From Nonomuraea angiospora (GTDB taxonomy: Bacteria > Actinomycetota > Actinomycetes > Streptosporangiales > Streptosporangiaceae), in the NCBI RefSeq assembly GCF_014873145.1, contig NZ_JADBEK010000001.1:9858001-9922000 (forward strand): a stretch of 64,000 bases of DNA. Direction: 5' to 3'. Both the position numbers and the translations under genes were made by a program. Under the pieces are notes generated by a model. That model had not been told where the DNA came from. It saw only the letters and a program-made list of their open reading frames with translations, and searched no databases. This document shows, one piece after another, positions 45,396 to 54,340 of this stretch (within the stretch, counting starts at the first letter, position 1; every line of letters starts with the position of its first letter).

Positions 45396-46415
45396 TTACT
45401 GCTGCGACTCCAGCGTTTCGGTGGTGACCGGGGAGAGCCAGAGCCACCGTACGGCCTCACCCCCGAACGCGAATCCTGACATGTCTGGCATGTGGGGTGC
45501 GTTGGCCAGCATCAGGACCCCCGAATACCGCGGCCCCAACGGGAACGTCGAAGGCTCGTGATACCACTTCGCCGTGTGCCCGTGGCCGAGCCACGTGACC
45601 GAGTGCCACGGATACTGCGACAGCCACACCAGCAGCAGCGCCGCGTCGCGCGGGTCCTCGCGGGTGGCCACGGCCAGCTCGATCCTGGCGTACGCGCCGG
45701 GCTTGTCGATCCACTGCTCGACCGTGGGCATGCGCTGGCAGCTCATCCCCACGGTGGACAGCACGGTGTAGGAACGGCCCTGATGCGGCGGCCGTTCGGT
45801 GATGCCGACGGTCGGCAGCCGATCGCCGCTGGCGTCCCAATAGCGCCCCGCGGGGCCGAGCGCCCCGTCCAGATGACCCATCACGAACTGCTGGAACGAC
45901 GGCCACGACCCCTCGCTGTGCCGCCAGCCCCAGTAGGACCTGGCGTTGGAGATACGGGGCTGCAACCCTTCGAGCGCCTCCGACAGCGCCCACGCGAACG
46001 GCGACTCGCCCACCGCGTCGCGGGCGTAACCGGGCATGCCCCGGCTCATGTCGGCCCAGCCGGGGATCACCGCCAGCAGCTCCTCGTCCTCGTACAGGGC
46101 CACCCCGTCCCCCTCCTCGAACCACAGCGCGGTGAGCTGCCCGAGCGGCCTGCGGCCGTCGGGGTGGAGGGTGTTGGCCCTGGGCATCAGCGGAGGCAGG
46201 CCGGCGTTGATGCGGGCCAGGTCGACCACCGCCGGGGCCGGGCGGTGGTTGGCCAGCCAGACGGCGCCGTGCACAGTGCCGTCGGGCGAGCACAGGTAAG
46301 CTACCGAGGAGTCCTCGTCACGCTCGACCACGAGCGTCCGGCTGCCGTAGGGGTTGCCGGCGGCGAGAACGACCTCGGCGCCACCCTCGCCAGATGCCGA
46401 CCGAAAAATCGCCAT
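45396..46415 (-). CDS. Suppressor-of-fused-like protein
   Basis: 339 residues. The N-terminal half is a SseB-like/unknown domain (EVVLAAGNPYGSRTLVVER...). The C-terminal half resembles bacterial suppressor-of-fused (SUFU) domains: YTVLSTVGMSCQRMP, RIELAVATRE, LLLVWLSQYPW. Function in bacteria is unknown. The ATG at 46415 is preferred over an upstream GTG. Convergent with cdsA and divergent from rlmN. Confidence 0.6.
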   Translation of the reverse strand: MAIFRSASGEGGAEVVLAAGNPYGSRTLVVERDEDSSVAYLCSPDGTVHGAVWLANHRPAPAVVDLARINAGLPPLMPRANTLHPDGRRPLGQLTALWFEEGDGVALYEDEELLAVIPGWADMSRGMPGYARDAVGESPFAWALSEALEGLQPRISNARSYWGWRHSEGSWPSFQQFVMGHLDGALGPAGRYWDASGDRLPTVGITERPPHQGRSYTVLSTVGMSCQRMPTVEQWIDKPGAYARIELAVATREDPRDAALLLVWLSQYPWHSVTWLGHGHTAKWYHEPSTFPLGPRYSGVLMLANAPHMPDMSGFAFGGEAVRWLWLSPVTTETLESQQ

Positions 46416-46535
46416 ACGAGATGACTGTAGATCCGGTGGCAGCCACGATGCGAGCCGTACCGTAACCAGGAATGCCACCTCCGATCCGAACGTTCATTAC
46501 CCTGATTGACAGCCACTCAAAGCAAAGGCAGGAAC

Positions 46536-47636
46536 GTGTCCCAGCCCCCAGGCCAGCTCACCTTCGTCGCGCCCCGGCGGGCCAAGCCCGCACGGCACCT
46601 GGCCGACCTGTCGATGGCCGACCGGCGGGCCGCGGTCACCGAGCTGGGGGAGAAGGCGTTCCGCGCCGACCAGCTCTCGCGCCACTACTTCGAGCGGCTC
46701 ACCACCGACGTCGGCGCCATGACCGACCTGCCGGCGGCCTCCCGCGAGAAGCTGGCCGCGCTCCTGCCCGATCTGCTGACCTCGGTCAGGGAGCAGACCA
46801 CCGACGGGGGCACCACGCGTAAGACGCTGTGGCGGCTGTTCGACGGGGCGCTGGTCGAGTCGGTGCTCATGCGCTATCCCGACCGGGTCACGATGTGCGT
46901 GTCCTCGCAGGCCGGCTGCGGCATGAACTGCCCCTTCTGCGCCACCGGACAGGCCGGCCTCACCCGCAACATGTCCACCGCCGAGATCGTCGAGCAGGTC
47001 GTCGCCGGCGCCCGGGCACTGGCGGCCGGCGAGGTGCCCGGCGGGCCCGGCCGGGTGAACAACGTCGTGTTCATGGGCATGGGAGAGCCTCTGGCCAACT
47101 ACAAGCAGGTCATCGGGGCGGTGCGGCGGCTGGTGGAGCCCGCGCCGCACGGGCTGGGCATCTCGGCCCGGGGCATCACCGTCTCCACCGTCGGGCTGGT
47201 GCCCGCGATCGGCAAGCTCGCCGACGAGGGGCTGCCCGTCACGCTGGCGCTGTCGCTGCACGCGCCCGACGACGAGCTGCGTGACACGCTGGTGCCGATC
47301 AACACGCGGTGGAAGGTGGCCGAGGTCCTCGACGCGGCGTGGGCGTACGCGGCGAAGACCAAGCGGCGGGTCTCGATCGAGTACGCGCTGATCAAGGACA
47401 TCAACGACCACGAGTGGCGGGCCGACCTGCTGGGCAAGCTGGTCCGGGGCAAGCTCGTGCACGTCAACCTGATCCCGCTCAACCCGACCCCGGGGTCGAA
47501 GTGGACGGCTTCCCGGCCTGAGGACGAGCGGGCGTTCGTACGCCGGCTGGAGTTCCACGGCGTGCCGGTGACGGTACGCGACACGCGCGGCCGCGAGATC
47601 GACGGCGCCTGCGGCCAGCTCGCGGCCGCCGAATAA
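46536..47636 (+). CDS. rlmN: Dual-specificity rRNA/tRNA m2A methyltransferase RlmN
   Basis: 366-residue radical SAM enzyme that methylates A2503 of 23S rRNA and A37 of some tRNAs. The iron-sulfur cluster motif is [17 protein letters not shown] and a C-terminal Cys in DGACGQL (methyl-transfer cysteine) are present. GTG at 46536 with CAGGAAC upstream; the frame opens 30 bp earlier. Last gene of the conserved rpsB-to-rlmN block. Confidence 0.95.
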   Translation: MSQPPGQLTFVAPRRAKPARHLADLSMADRRAAVTELGEKAFRADQLSRHYFERLTTDVGAMTDLPAASREKLAALLPDLLTSVREQTTDGGTTRKTLWRLFDGALVESVLMRYPDRVTMCVSSQAGCGMNCPFCATGQAGLTRNMSTAEIVEQVVAGARALAAGEVPGGPGRVNNVVFMGMGEPLANYKQVIGAVRRLVEPAPHGLGISARGITVSTVGLVPAIGKLADEGLPVTLALSLHAPDDELRDTLVPINTRWKVAEVLDAAWAYAAKTKRRVSIEYALIKDINDHEWRADLLGKLVRGKLVHVNLIPLNPTPGSKWTASRPEDERAFVRRLEFHGVPVTVRDTRGREIDGACGQLAAAE

Positions 47637-47735
47637 CCCACCCCGCCGAGAGTTCCCGGGCGGCGGCGTTCCAAGGGACGCGGCGAGCCGGCCCGGGGTG
47701 CGGAGGGCAGGCGCACATCAAGAACGTGGACCGGG

Positions 47736-48449
47736 CTAGTGGGGGGCGATCGAGCGGGCGGTGAAGCCCTCGATCAGGTCGGCGATCATGGCGGCGCCCC
47801 GGCTGTTCAGGTGGACGTTGTCCGTGGTGAGCTGAAGGCCGCGGCCCCTGGAGATGGCGTCCAGGCTGCGGCCGAGCAGGAAGTGCTGCATCGCGGCGGT
47901 CTGCGCCAGCTTCCCCTCCGCCTGGTACGGAGTGCCGGGAGCCCGGCCCTGCTCCTGCAGGTAAGCCGTCATCCGCTCGTTGAGCGGCAGGTACGTGACG
48001 CCCTCGGCCGCCGCGACCCGCCGGACGATCTCGCTGTACTCGGCGGCCCGCCGCACCGGGACCGAGTCGAGCTCCTCGCCGATGACGGGCAGGGAGAGCA
48101 TCGCCACGCGGGCCATCGTCTCGTCCTGGAGCCGCCGGGCGATGGTGGCGAGGTTGGCGGCGTAGGCCTCCGGGGTGGGGTCCGCGGCGAGCTTCCAGCG
48201 CTTGCGCAGGGTCTTGGCGAGCGTCCCGCTGAGCGTGGAGTTCGCGTCGTTGGTGCCGATGAGTACGGTCACGACGTCGGGGTCCTGGCCCACGACGTCG
48301 TCGAGCCGCTTGACCGTCTCCGACGACGGCTCGTAGTTGACCCCGGCGTTGATCACGGTCGCCTCGGGCAGCCGGGAGCGGAGCATGGCCACGTAGTCGG
48401 CGCTCACCTGTGCGCGGGTGATGCTGTCACCCAGGCAGATCATCTTCAC
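47736..48449 (-). CDS. SGNH/GDSL-family hydrolase
   Basis: 237-residue esterase-like hydrolase. Block I CLGDSITR gives the Ser, block III GTNDAN, and block V DNVHLNSRG supplies the Asp-His pair. No signal peptide, so it is probably cytoplasmic. Downstream of an ABC exporter pair on the same strand. An operator-like palindrome lies 20 bp before its start. Confidence 0.85.
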   Translation of the reverse strand: MKMICLGDSITRAQVSADYVAMLRSRLPEATVINAGVNYEPSSETVKRLDDVVGQDPDVVTVLIGTNDANSTLSGTLAKTLRKRWKLAADPTPEAYAANLATIARRLQDETMARVAMLSLPVIGEELDSVPVRRAAEYSEIVRRVAAAEGVTYLPLNERMTAYLQEQGRAPGTPYQAEGKLAQTAAMQHFLLGRSLDAISRGRGLQLTTDNVHLNSRGAAMIADLIEGFTARSIAPH

Positions 48450-48468
48450 CGTCGTCTCCTCTAGGGTG

Positions 48469-48482
48469 AGTGAGTGCTCACT
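48469..48482. promoter_or_regulatory. TetR-type palindrome before the SGNH gene
   Basis: AGTGAG-TG-CTCACT, 6-bp arms, of the kind many TetR repressors bind. It covers the end of the permease gene. No tetR gene is seen nearby. Confidence 0.4.
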
Positions 48483-49152
48483 AACCTACCCTACGCCGGA
48501 GCCACACGTACGTCCCCAGGCCGATCAGGCACCAGATCAGGGAGATGGCGCCGAGTTCGGGGAGCTGGTCGAGGAGGTGACCCCCGTTCGCCGCCTTCAT
48601 CCAGGCGATGAGCGGGACGGTGAGCCAGTGCAGGGGCGAGGAGCTGAGCAGCAGCATCGCCAGGAACCCCAGCAACAGCCCCATGATCGAAAGTGCGGGG
48701 GAGCTGATGACCGCGCGGCTGGTGAGGGCGCCCAGCGCGGTGCCGGTGAACGCGGCCAGGGCGTTCAGGACGAGAGCGGCGGCCAGCACGCCGCGCGAGG
48801 GAGCCTGGCTCACGCCGAGCAGGAGCGCCGCGCCCAGGCCGAGCGCCGCGAACGCCACACAGGTCGCGAACGCCGCCAGCAGCCCCGCCGCCACCTCCTT
48901 GCCCCGGCCGCCCACCTGGATCGCCGACAGCTCCCGCTGCCGGTCGGGCTCGGTGTCGAGCAGGCTCCTGGCCGCCCAGGCCAGGATGGGGATGATCAGT
49001 ACGGCGCCGTCCGTGAGGGCCGCGGCCTCCCCGCCGCGCGGCGCCCGGCTGCCGTAGAGGATCGCCAGCATGGCGAGTGCCAGCAGGAGTGCCTGGAACA
49101 TGCGGTGCGAACGGACGTAGGCGGCCAGGCGGAACGTGGCCAGGGCGATCAA
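48481..49152 (-). CDS. ABC transporter permease
   Basis: 223 residues with about six hydrophobic helices, ABC-2-like. TTG start (49152) overlaps the ATPase stop (TTGA) with GAGGAG 5 bp upstream; earlier in-frame codons lie within the ATPase gene and have no homology. Forms an exporter with the next protein; substrate unknown. Confidence 0.75.
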   Translation of the reverse strand: MIALATFRLAAYVRSHRMFQALLLALAMLAILYGSRAPRGGEAAALTDGAVLIIPILAWAARSLLDTEPDRQRELSAIQVGGRGKEVAAGLLAAFATCVAFAALGLGAALLLGVSQAPSRGVLAAALVLNALAAFTGTALGALTSRAVISSPALSIMGLLLGFLAMLLLSSSPLHWLTVPLIAWMKAANGGHLLDQLPELGAISLIWCLIGLGTYVWLRRRVG

Positions 49153-49880
49153 CCGGACTCCTCGATCTCGCGGGCCAGATAACCCTCGCCGCGCATCCTG
49201 GCGAGGAAGTCGTGGACTTCGGACGCGGGCACCGTGACGGCCACGACCGTCCCCCTGTCCTCGACGGGATCGAGGCCGGGCGCCGTCGTGCTCTCCTTGA
49301 GGCGGCCGTCCACCAGCGACCAATGGCGCATCTCGGGCAGAGAGCGCAGGCCGCCCTGGTGGTCGCTGACGATGACGATGCCGCCGCGGCCCGCCACCTC
49401 GCCGGCGATCGACGGGAGCGCCTCACGGGTGTCCACGTCGAGCCCGGCGAACGGCTCGTCCAGGATCAGCAGCCCCGGCTCCGACATCAGCGCCTGGACC
49501 AGGCCGACCTTGTGCGCGCTGCCCTTCGACAGCTCGCCCAGGGCGACGGTGAGGAGGTGGCCCATGTTCAGGCGCTCGGCCCACGGCTCCCAGCGGGCGC
49601 CCCCGCGTACCCGGGACATGTGGCGCAGATAGGCCGTGACCGTGAACGGCTGGGCGGTCGGGAAGCGGTCGGGGGCGAAGCCGACCACCTCGGGACGCCC
49701 GGCGATCGTGCCGATCGTGGGCCGGGTGAGGCCCGCGAGGAGGCGCAGCAGAGTCGACTTGCCTGCCCCGTTCACGCCGGTCAGCTCGATCACGTCGCCG
49801 GGGGCGAGCTGGGCGTCGACGTCTTCGATGACGAAAGGATCACGTCTTCGGTAGCGGAAAGAGACCTTGGACAGACGCAT
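49149..49880 (-). CDS. ABC transporter ATP-binding protein
   Basis: 243 residues. Walker A GVNGAGKST, an atypical ABC signature LSKGSAHKVGL, Walker B LLILDEPFAGLD and H-loop region VSDHQ. The C-terminal 50 residues are an extra domain. Coupled to the permease gene. Powers export by that permease. Confidence 0.88.
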   Translation of the reverse strand: MRLSKVSFRYRRRDPFVIEDVDAQLAPGDVIELTGVNGAGKSTLLRLLAGLTRPTIGTIAGRPEVVGFAPDRFPTAQPFTVTAYLRHMSRVRGGARWEPWAERLNMGHLLTVALGELSKGSAHKVGLVQALMSEPGLLILDEPFAGLDVDTREALPSIAGEVAGRGGIVIVSDHQGGLRSLPEMRHWSLVDGRLKESTTAPGLDPVEDRGTVVAVTVPASEVHDFLARMRGEGYLAREIEESG

Positions 49881-49965
49881 GGTCCTGTAACGCTATATGT
49901 CGGGTCGCATCACCGGCATAAAGAGCCTCACAATGGAGACACCCCCAGCATCAAGAGGAGTGGGC

Positions 49966-50514
49966 TTGAATCGCTTTCCGCGCGTCATGGGTATGCGTTC
50001 AGGCTATGACCCCGCCGAAGTCGACGCCCTGATCGGCCGGATCGAGTCGACCCTGGGCAGGGGCATGCCCACTGTGGAGCCCGTCACCGCGGACGACGTG
50101 CGGCGGGCCACGTTCCGAGCCAAGCGTGGCGGCTATGTCGAGACCGCCGTCGACTTCGCCCTGGAGGCGTTCGTGGTGGCGCTGGAGACCCAGGCCAAGC
50201 GGCCGGTACGCCTCGCCATGGCCGAGCCGACCGGCGAGATGCTGCGCGAGGAGTGGTTCGAGACCCAGGCGGCCCGCGTCGAACGGGTGGCCTTCCGCCC
50301 GGGTCGCATGGGCACCGGCTACAACGAGGACGAGATCGACGCTTTCCTGGACCGCATCGTGGCCACCCTGCGCGGGACGACCGACTTCCCGGTGACGGCC
50401 AAGGAGGTGCGGGCGGCGAAGTTCTCGACCGTGCTGTTCCGCTCCGGCTACCTCATCGCGGACGTGGACTCCTTCCTGGCCGGCATCGCGGACGTGCTGG
50501 AGCAGCGCCGTTAG
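49966..50514 (+). CDS. Protein with four DivIVA-like motifs
   Basis: 182 residues built from four copies of the DivIVA-domain motif (FRxxxxGYxxxEVDxFLxxI): RVMGMRSGYDPAEVDALIGRI, TFRAKRGGYVETAVDFALEAF, FRPGRMGTGYNEDEIDAFLDRI and FRSGYLIADVDSFLAGI, the second degenerate. Classical DivIVA has one motif plus a coiled coil; here no long coiled coil follows. TTG 49966 lies 5 bp after GAGGAG; GTG 49960 and ATG 49933 are alternatives. It overlaps the convergent HAD gene by 4 bp. Confidence 0.7.
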   Translation: MNRFPRVMGMRSGYDPAEVDALIGRIESTLGRGMPTVEPVTADDVRRATFRAKRGGYVETAVDFALEAFVVALETQAKRPVRLAMAEPTGEMLREEWFETQAARVERVAFRPGRMGTGYNEDEIDAFLDRIVATLRGTTDFPVTAKEVRAAKFSTVLFRSGYLIADVDSFLAGIADVLEQRR

Positions 50515-51158
50515 GCGTTCTCGACCACGGAGAGCAGCCCGCCGAGGTCGGGCAGCACCTGCTGGACGACCTTCTCGTCGGCGGGCCGCTCGCCCTGGCG
50601 GTTGATCCACACGCGCGGGATGCCGAGGCGGTGCGCGGGGACCATGTCGTGGAAGTAGCTCTGCGCCACATGCACCCATCGCGCCGGCTCGTACGAGCGC
50701 CTGAACGTCTCGAAGTGGGCGTCGGCCGGCTTGTACGCGCCCACGTCCTCCGACGTCAGCACCGCGTCGAACGCCACGGGCAGCCGCCGCCGCGTCTCGG
50801 CGACGAGGTCGCGGTCGCAGTTGGTGAGCAGCGCCAGGCGCCAGCCCGCCCCGCGCAGCGCCGACAGCTCGGCGCCCACCTCGGAGAACACCGGCCAGTA
50901 CGGGAGCGTCGTGCCCAGCACCGAGGCGTCGTCCTCGTTCAGCTCCACCTTCTCGTCGGCGCAGGCCCTGCGCAGCGCCTCGGCCAGCACGTGGCGGTAG
51001 CGGAGCGTCGGGGACTCGGCCTGCACCACGTGCTCGTGCCGGTTGTACGCCTCCAGCAGCCGCGCCCCCTGACCCGGCGCGATCAGCTCGGCGCTGGTGC
51101 GGATGCCGTGCCGCCAGTCGACAAGTGTTCCGAAGCAGTCGAACGTTACCCATCGCAT
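50511..51158 (-). CDS. HAD-superfamily hydrolase (haloacid dehalogenase type II-like)
   Basis: 215 residues. Motif I VTFDCFGTLVDW (nucleophile Asp), motif II LLTNCD, motif III Lys in DVGAYKPA and motif IV VAQSYFHDMVPA. The FDCFGTLVDW form points to the type II haloacid dehalogenase branch. The ATG at 51158 fixes motif I at the N-terminus. Divergent from a GNAT acetyltransferase. Confidence 0.85.
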   Translation of the reverse strand: MRWVTFDCFGTLVDWRHGIRTSAELIAPGQGARLLEAYNRHEHVVQAESPTLRYRHVLAEALRRACADEKVELNEDDASVLGTTLPYWPVFSEVGAELSALRGAGWRLALLTNCDRDLVAETRRRLPVAFDAVLTSEDVGAYKPADAHFETFRRSYEPARWVHVAQSYFHDMVPAHRLGIPRVWINRQGERPADEKVVQQVLPDLGGLLSVVENA

Positions 51159-51177
51159 AGATCTCATAATGAGGGAC

Positions 51178-51660
51178 ATGGCGATATCCGTGCGTCCCAT
51201 CGAGCCGCAAGATCTCGCGAACGTGACCCGGGTGCTGACCGAGAGCTGGGGCGGCTCGACCGTGGTGGCCCTGGGCCGCGGGGAGCTGGTCGACGCCGCC
51301 GCGCAGCCGGGGTTCATCGCCGAGCTCGATGGCGAGCTGGCCGGGATCATCACGTACGGGCGGCGCGGCGACTCCGTGGAGATCATCACGATCGACGCGG
51401 TGATGCCCGGCAGGGGGGTGGGGGCGGCGCTGCTGGACGCGGTGCGCGCCGTCGCGGCCGAGGGCGGGGCGGCCAGGCTCTGGCTGATCACCACCAACGA
51501 CAACACGCGCGCCCTGCGGTTCTACCAGCGGTACGGCTTCGACCTGGTCGCCCTGCACCGCAACGGCGTGGACCGGGCGCGGGACCTCAAGCCGGGCATC
51601 CCGGCCGAGGCCGACGGCATCCCGATCCGCCACGAGCTGGAGCTGGAGCTCCTCCTCTGA
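51178..51660 (+). CDS. GNAT-family N-acetyltransferase
   Basis: 160 residues. Acetyl-CoA loop MPGRGVGAALLDAV, then LITTNDNTRALRFYQRYGFD typical of GNATs. Substrate unknown. ATG 51178 with GAGGGA upstream; ATG 51169 is an alternative. Only 19 bp from the divergent HAD gene, so the promoters overlap. Confidence 0.85.
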   Translation: MAISVRPIEPQDLANVTRVLTESWGGSTVVALGRGELVDAAAQPGFIAELDGELAGIITYGRRGDSVEIITIDAVMPGRGVGAALLDAVRAVAAEGGAARLWLITTNDNTRALRFYQRYGFDLVALHRNGVDRARDLKPGIPAEADGIPIRHELELELLL

Positions 51661-51672
51661 CGTACATCGGGG

Positions 51673-53211
51673 TCAGTGGAGGATCTGGTGGAGGGCGGCA
51701 GCCAGGCGGGTCGCCGGGTCGTGCTCGCCCGCGGGGTCGTCCGAGCGCCAGGCCACGTAGCCGTCCGGGCGCACCAGGACGGCGTCGCAGCCGTACCGCG
51801 AGTCCCAGTGCCCCTCGACGTCGACCAGCTCCGACCCCACCCGGTGCACCCGCACCCCCTCGACCGCCGCCCGCGCCCACTTCTCCCCGCCGGGCCCGCA
51901 CAGCAGCACGAACGAGTCGTGGAACAGGTCGTGCACGCCGATCCGCCGCCCGTCCAGGGAGAGCCAGAGGTGCGGGGCCCGGGTGCCGGGACGGGCGTCT
52001 CGTGGCACCCCGTCGCCGAACACCGACTCGGGCGGGGTCCCGGCCATCGCCGTGGACGCGTACCGCTGCCCGAGGACGCACGTGACCGGGTCGACCGGGT
52101 CCTCCTCCGGGGCGGAGCTGAACCTGGCGGCCTGGCTGCGCACGGTCAGGTCGGCCAGCTCCAGCGCCACCGGGCGGCGCTCGGCCTCGTACGTGTCGAG
52201 CAGCGCGTCCGAGGCCCGCCCCGCGAGCACGGCGGCGAGCTTCCAGGCCAGGTTGTGCGCGTCCTGGACGGCCGAGTTGGCCCCCAGCCCCTGGGCCGGC
52301 GGCCACACGTGCGCGGCGTCCCCGACGAGGAAGACCCGGCCGGAGCGGTAGCTGTCGGCCACGCCCACCGCCTCGGTCCAGGACGCCTTGCTGACGATCT
52401 CGACCGGTACGTCGCGGCCGATGACCGCCTTGGCCGCGGCGACGCAGCGCTCGTCGGTGAAGTCGTCGGGGGACTCCTGGTCCGGGTCGTAGATCAGGGA
52501 CAGACCCCAGTGGTCGCGCAGCGCGTGGGAGATGAAGGCCGCCGAAGGGGTGACCCCAGGTTCGCCGACGATCCAGAACAGGGCTCTCTTGGTGATGATC
52601 TCCGACAGGTCCGCCTTGATGACGAAGGTCACGAAGTGGCGCACGGCGCCGAGGCCGGTGCGGGCGATGCCGAGCCGCTCCCTGGTGGCGCCGCCGTAGC
52701 CGTCGGCGCCGATCACGTACTGGGCCCTGATCGTGTGCCGCTCGCCGGTGGTGCGATTTTCCACCACGGCCGTCACGCCGTCGGCGTCGGGCTCGATCGA
52801 CTGGCACTGCGTGTCGAACCACAGCTCCGCGCCCCTGGCGCGGGCCGCCTCGATCAGGATGGGCTCGACCGTGCTCTGGTCGGCCAGGCAGAACTCGCCC
52901 GCGGTCAGCTCGGGCAGCGCCCGCGGGGAGTCGTTGTCGAACAGCCACTGCCACTCGCCCGCCAGCGTCGCGCAGCGGGCCAGGCCGGCATCCTCGTCGA
53001 AGGGCCGGCCCGCCTCCTTCACGAGTTCGTCCAGGCCGAGCGGCCGGTAGATCTCCAGGGTGCGCGGGTTGATCCCCCGCGCCCGGCCCAGGAGCGACGC
53101 GCCGGCGTGGCGGTCGACCAGCAGGCAGGGCACGCCCTGGTGGGAGAGGAAGAGGGCCGAGGCCAGGCCGGCGTAGCCGCCGCCGACGATCAGGACGGGG
53201 GTCTGCTTCAT
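51673..53211 (-). CDS. FAD-dependent aromatic monooxygenase
   Basis: 512 residues of the class A flavin hydroxylase (PHBH/RdmE-like) type. Dinucleotide-binding GGGYAGLASALFL, DG motif VIGADGYGGATRE and GDAAHVWPPAQGLGAN are intact, and a C-terminal thioredoxin-like domain is present. Hydroxylates aromatic or polyketide substrates; which one is not evident. Coupled to the small upstream gene (ATGA) and probably controlled by the divergent PadR regulator. Confidence 0.88.
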   Translation of the reverse strand: MKQTPVLIVGGGYAGLASALFLSHQGVPCLLVDRHAGASLLGRARGINPRTLEIYRPLGLDELVKEAGRPFDEDAGLARCATLAGEWQWLFDNDSPRALPELTAGEFCLADQSTVEPILIEAARARGAELWFDTQCQSIEPDADGVTAVVENRTTGERHTIRAQYVIGADGYGGATRERLGIARTGLGAVRHFVTFVIKADLSEIITKRALFWIVGEPGVTPSAAFISHALRDHWGLSLIYDPDQESPDDFTDERCVAAAKAVIGRDVPVEIVSKASWTEAVGVADSYRSGRVFLVGDAAHVWPPAQGLGANSAVQDAHNLAWKLAAVLAGRASDALLDTYEAERRPVALELADLTVRSQAARFSSAPEEDPVDPVTCVLGQRYASTAMAGTPPESVFGDGVPRDARPGTRAPHLWLSLDGRRIGVHDLFHDSFVLLCGPGGEKWARAAVEGVRVHRVGSELVDVEGHWDSRYGCDAVLVRPDGYVAWRSDDPAGEHDPATRLAAALHQILH

Positions 53212-53678
53212 GATGCCTTCTCCAGGGTGCGCGCGGGGTCGTCGACGGTCGGGCGGGTGCCGTTGCGGTGGGCCTGGCGGACGTCGCGTACGTACTCGGG
53301 GGACAGCATCGCGGTGAGGATCGCGACGCCGCCGCGGCGGACGCGGATCTCGCTGCCGGCGGCCCTGCCCACCAGGCGGATGCGCCGCCCTGGGCCCTCC
53401 GCTGGGCCCGCCGCGGGCGCCTGGTGGTCCTTGACCTGGCCCCGGCCGCTCCAGCGCAGGTCCTGGTGCTCGACGGTGGCGTCCTCGGGGACCAGCAGCT
53501 TCACCACGCCGCGGTCGAGGTCGAGGCGCAGCTCGATCTCGGCGGGCAGGCCGGGGGAGCGCAGGTCGAGGGTGGTCTGGCCGTAGCGGGTGCGGACCTC
53601 GAAGCGGCCCGCGGTGGTCCAGTTGCCCAGGCGCCGGGTGACGGCGTGGTCGGTGTGGATGCGTTCGATGTCGCTCAT
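53208..53678 (-). CDS. Hypothetical protein upstream of the monooxygenase
   Basis: 156 residues, beta-rich and soluble, unrecognised. The middle (FEVRTRYGQTTLDLRSPG...EIELRLDLDRGVVKLLVPED) resembles the DUF1707-associated beta-helix type of cell-wall-response proteins, but this is weak. First gene of the two-gene unit; its start faces the PadR operator. Confidence 0.6.
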   Translation of the reverse strand: MSDIERIHTDHAVTRRLGNWTTAGRFEVRTRYGQTTLDLRSPGLPAEIELRLDLDRGVVKLLVPEDATVEHQDLRWSGRGQVKDHQAPAAGPAEGPGRRIRLVGRAAGSEIRVRRGGVAILTAMLSPEYVRDVRQAHRNGTRPTVDDPARTLEKAS

Positions 53679-53684
53679 GGATGG

Positions 53685-53735
53685 GATAGTTGCAGTGAAA
53701 CTAGTCTCTCGTCAACTAGTAATGGCGAAGCTAGT
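53685..53735. promoter_or_regulatory. Four 15-bp-spaced CTAGT sites before padR
   Basis: GATAGT (53685), ACTAGT (53700), ACTAGT (53715) and GCTAGT (53730), spaced exactly 15 bp start to start. They fill the 65-bp divergent region, so one factor could control both directions. The adjacent PadR protein is the likely ligand. Confidence 0.7.
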
Positions 53736-53743
53736 ATTGGCCC

Positions 53744-54340
53744 ATGGCTCTCGACCGTGGCTCGCCGCTCGCCCTGACCGTGCTGGCCCTGCTGCGCCAC
53801 CAGCCGCTGCACCCGTACGGGATCCAGCGCCTGCTCAAGCAGTGGGGCAAGGACCTGGTGGTCAACGTGGGCCAGCGGGCCGGCCTCTACCGGACCATCG
53901 ACCGGCTGCTGGAGGCCGGCCTGATCAGCGTCCGGGAGACGGGGCGCGACCAGCAGTACCCCGAGCGCACGGTCTACGAGATCACCGCGGAGGGCACGAC
54001 GGCGCTGCTCAAGTGGCTGGACGAGATGCTGAGCACGCCCAAGCAGGAGTTCCCGCAGTTCCCGGCCGCGCTGGCGAACGCGCTCATGCTCGCGCCGGAG
54101 GACCTGGCGGGGGCGCTCGAACGGCGCGAGCGGGCGGTCGCCGAAACCCTGGCCTGGCTGGAGGCGGGCCTGGCGGAGGAGCCCGGGCTCCCGCGCGTCA
54201 CCATGCTGGAGATCGAATATCTGCGCGAGGTGACGGCCGCGGAGGCCCGGTGGCTGCGCGGGGTCATCGACGACCTGCGGGCCGGGCGGATCACGTGGTC
54301 GCGGGAGTCGCTGGAGGAGGCCGCGGCGGAGCGAGAGTGA
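53744..54340 (+). CDS. PadR-family transcriptional regulator
   Basis: 198 residues. N-terminal winged helix (LTVLALLRHQPLHPYGIQRLLKQWG...GLYRTIDRLLEAGLISV) and a helical C-terminal dimerisation domain (LERRERAVAETLAWLEAG). PadR proteins usually repress a neighbouring detoxification gene, here probably the divergent monooxygenase unit. Its 3' end overlaps the convergent AI-2E gene by 50 bp. Confidence 0.9.
   Translation: MALDRGSPLALTVLALLRHQPLHPYGIQRLLKQWGKDLVVNVGQRAGLYRTIDRLLEAGLISVRETGRDQQYPERTVYEITAEGTTALLKWLDEMLSTPKQEFPQFPAALANALMLAPEDLAGALERRERAVAETLAWLEAGLAEEPGLPRVTMLEIEYLREVTAAEARWLRGVIDDLRAGRITWSRESLEEAAAERE

Noticed and set aside
51676..53586. 636-codon plus-strand ORF
   Set aside because: Antisense shadow of the FAD monooxygenase, whose motifs are complete.
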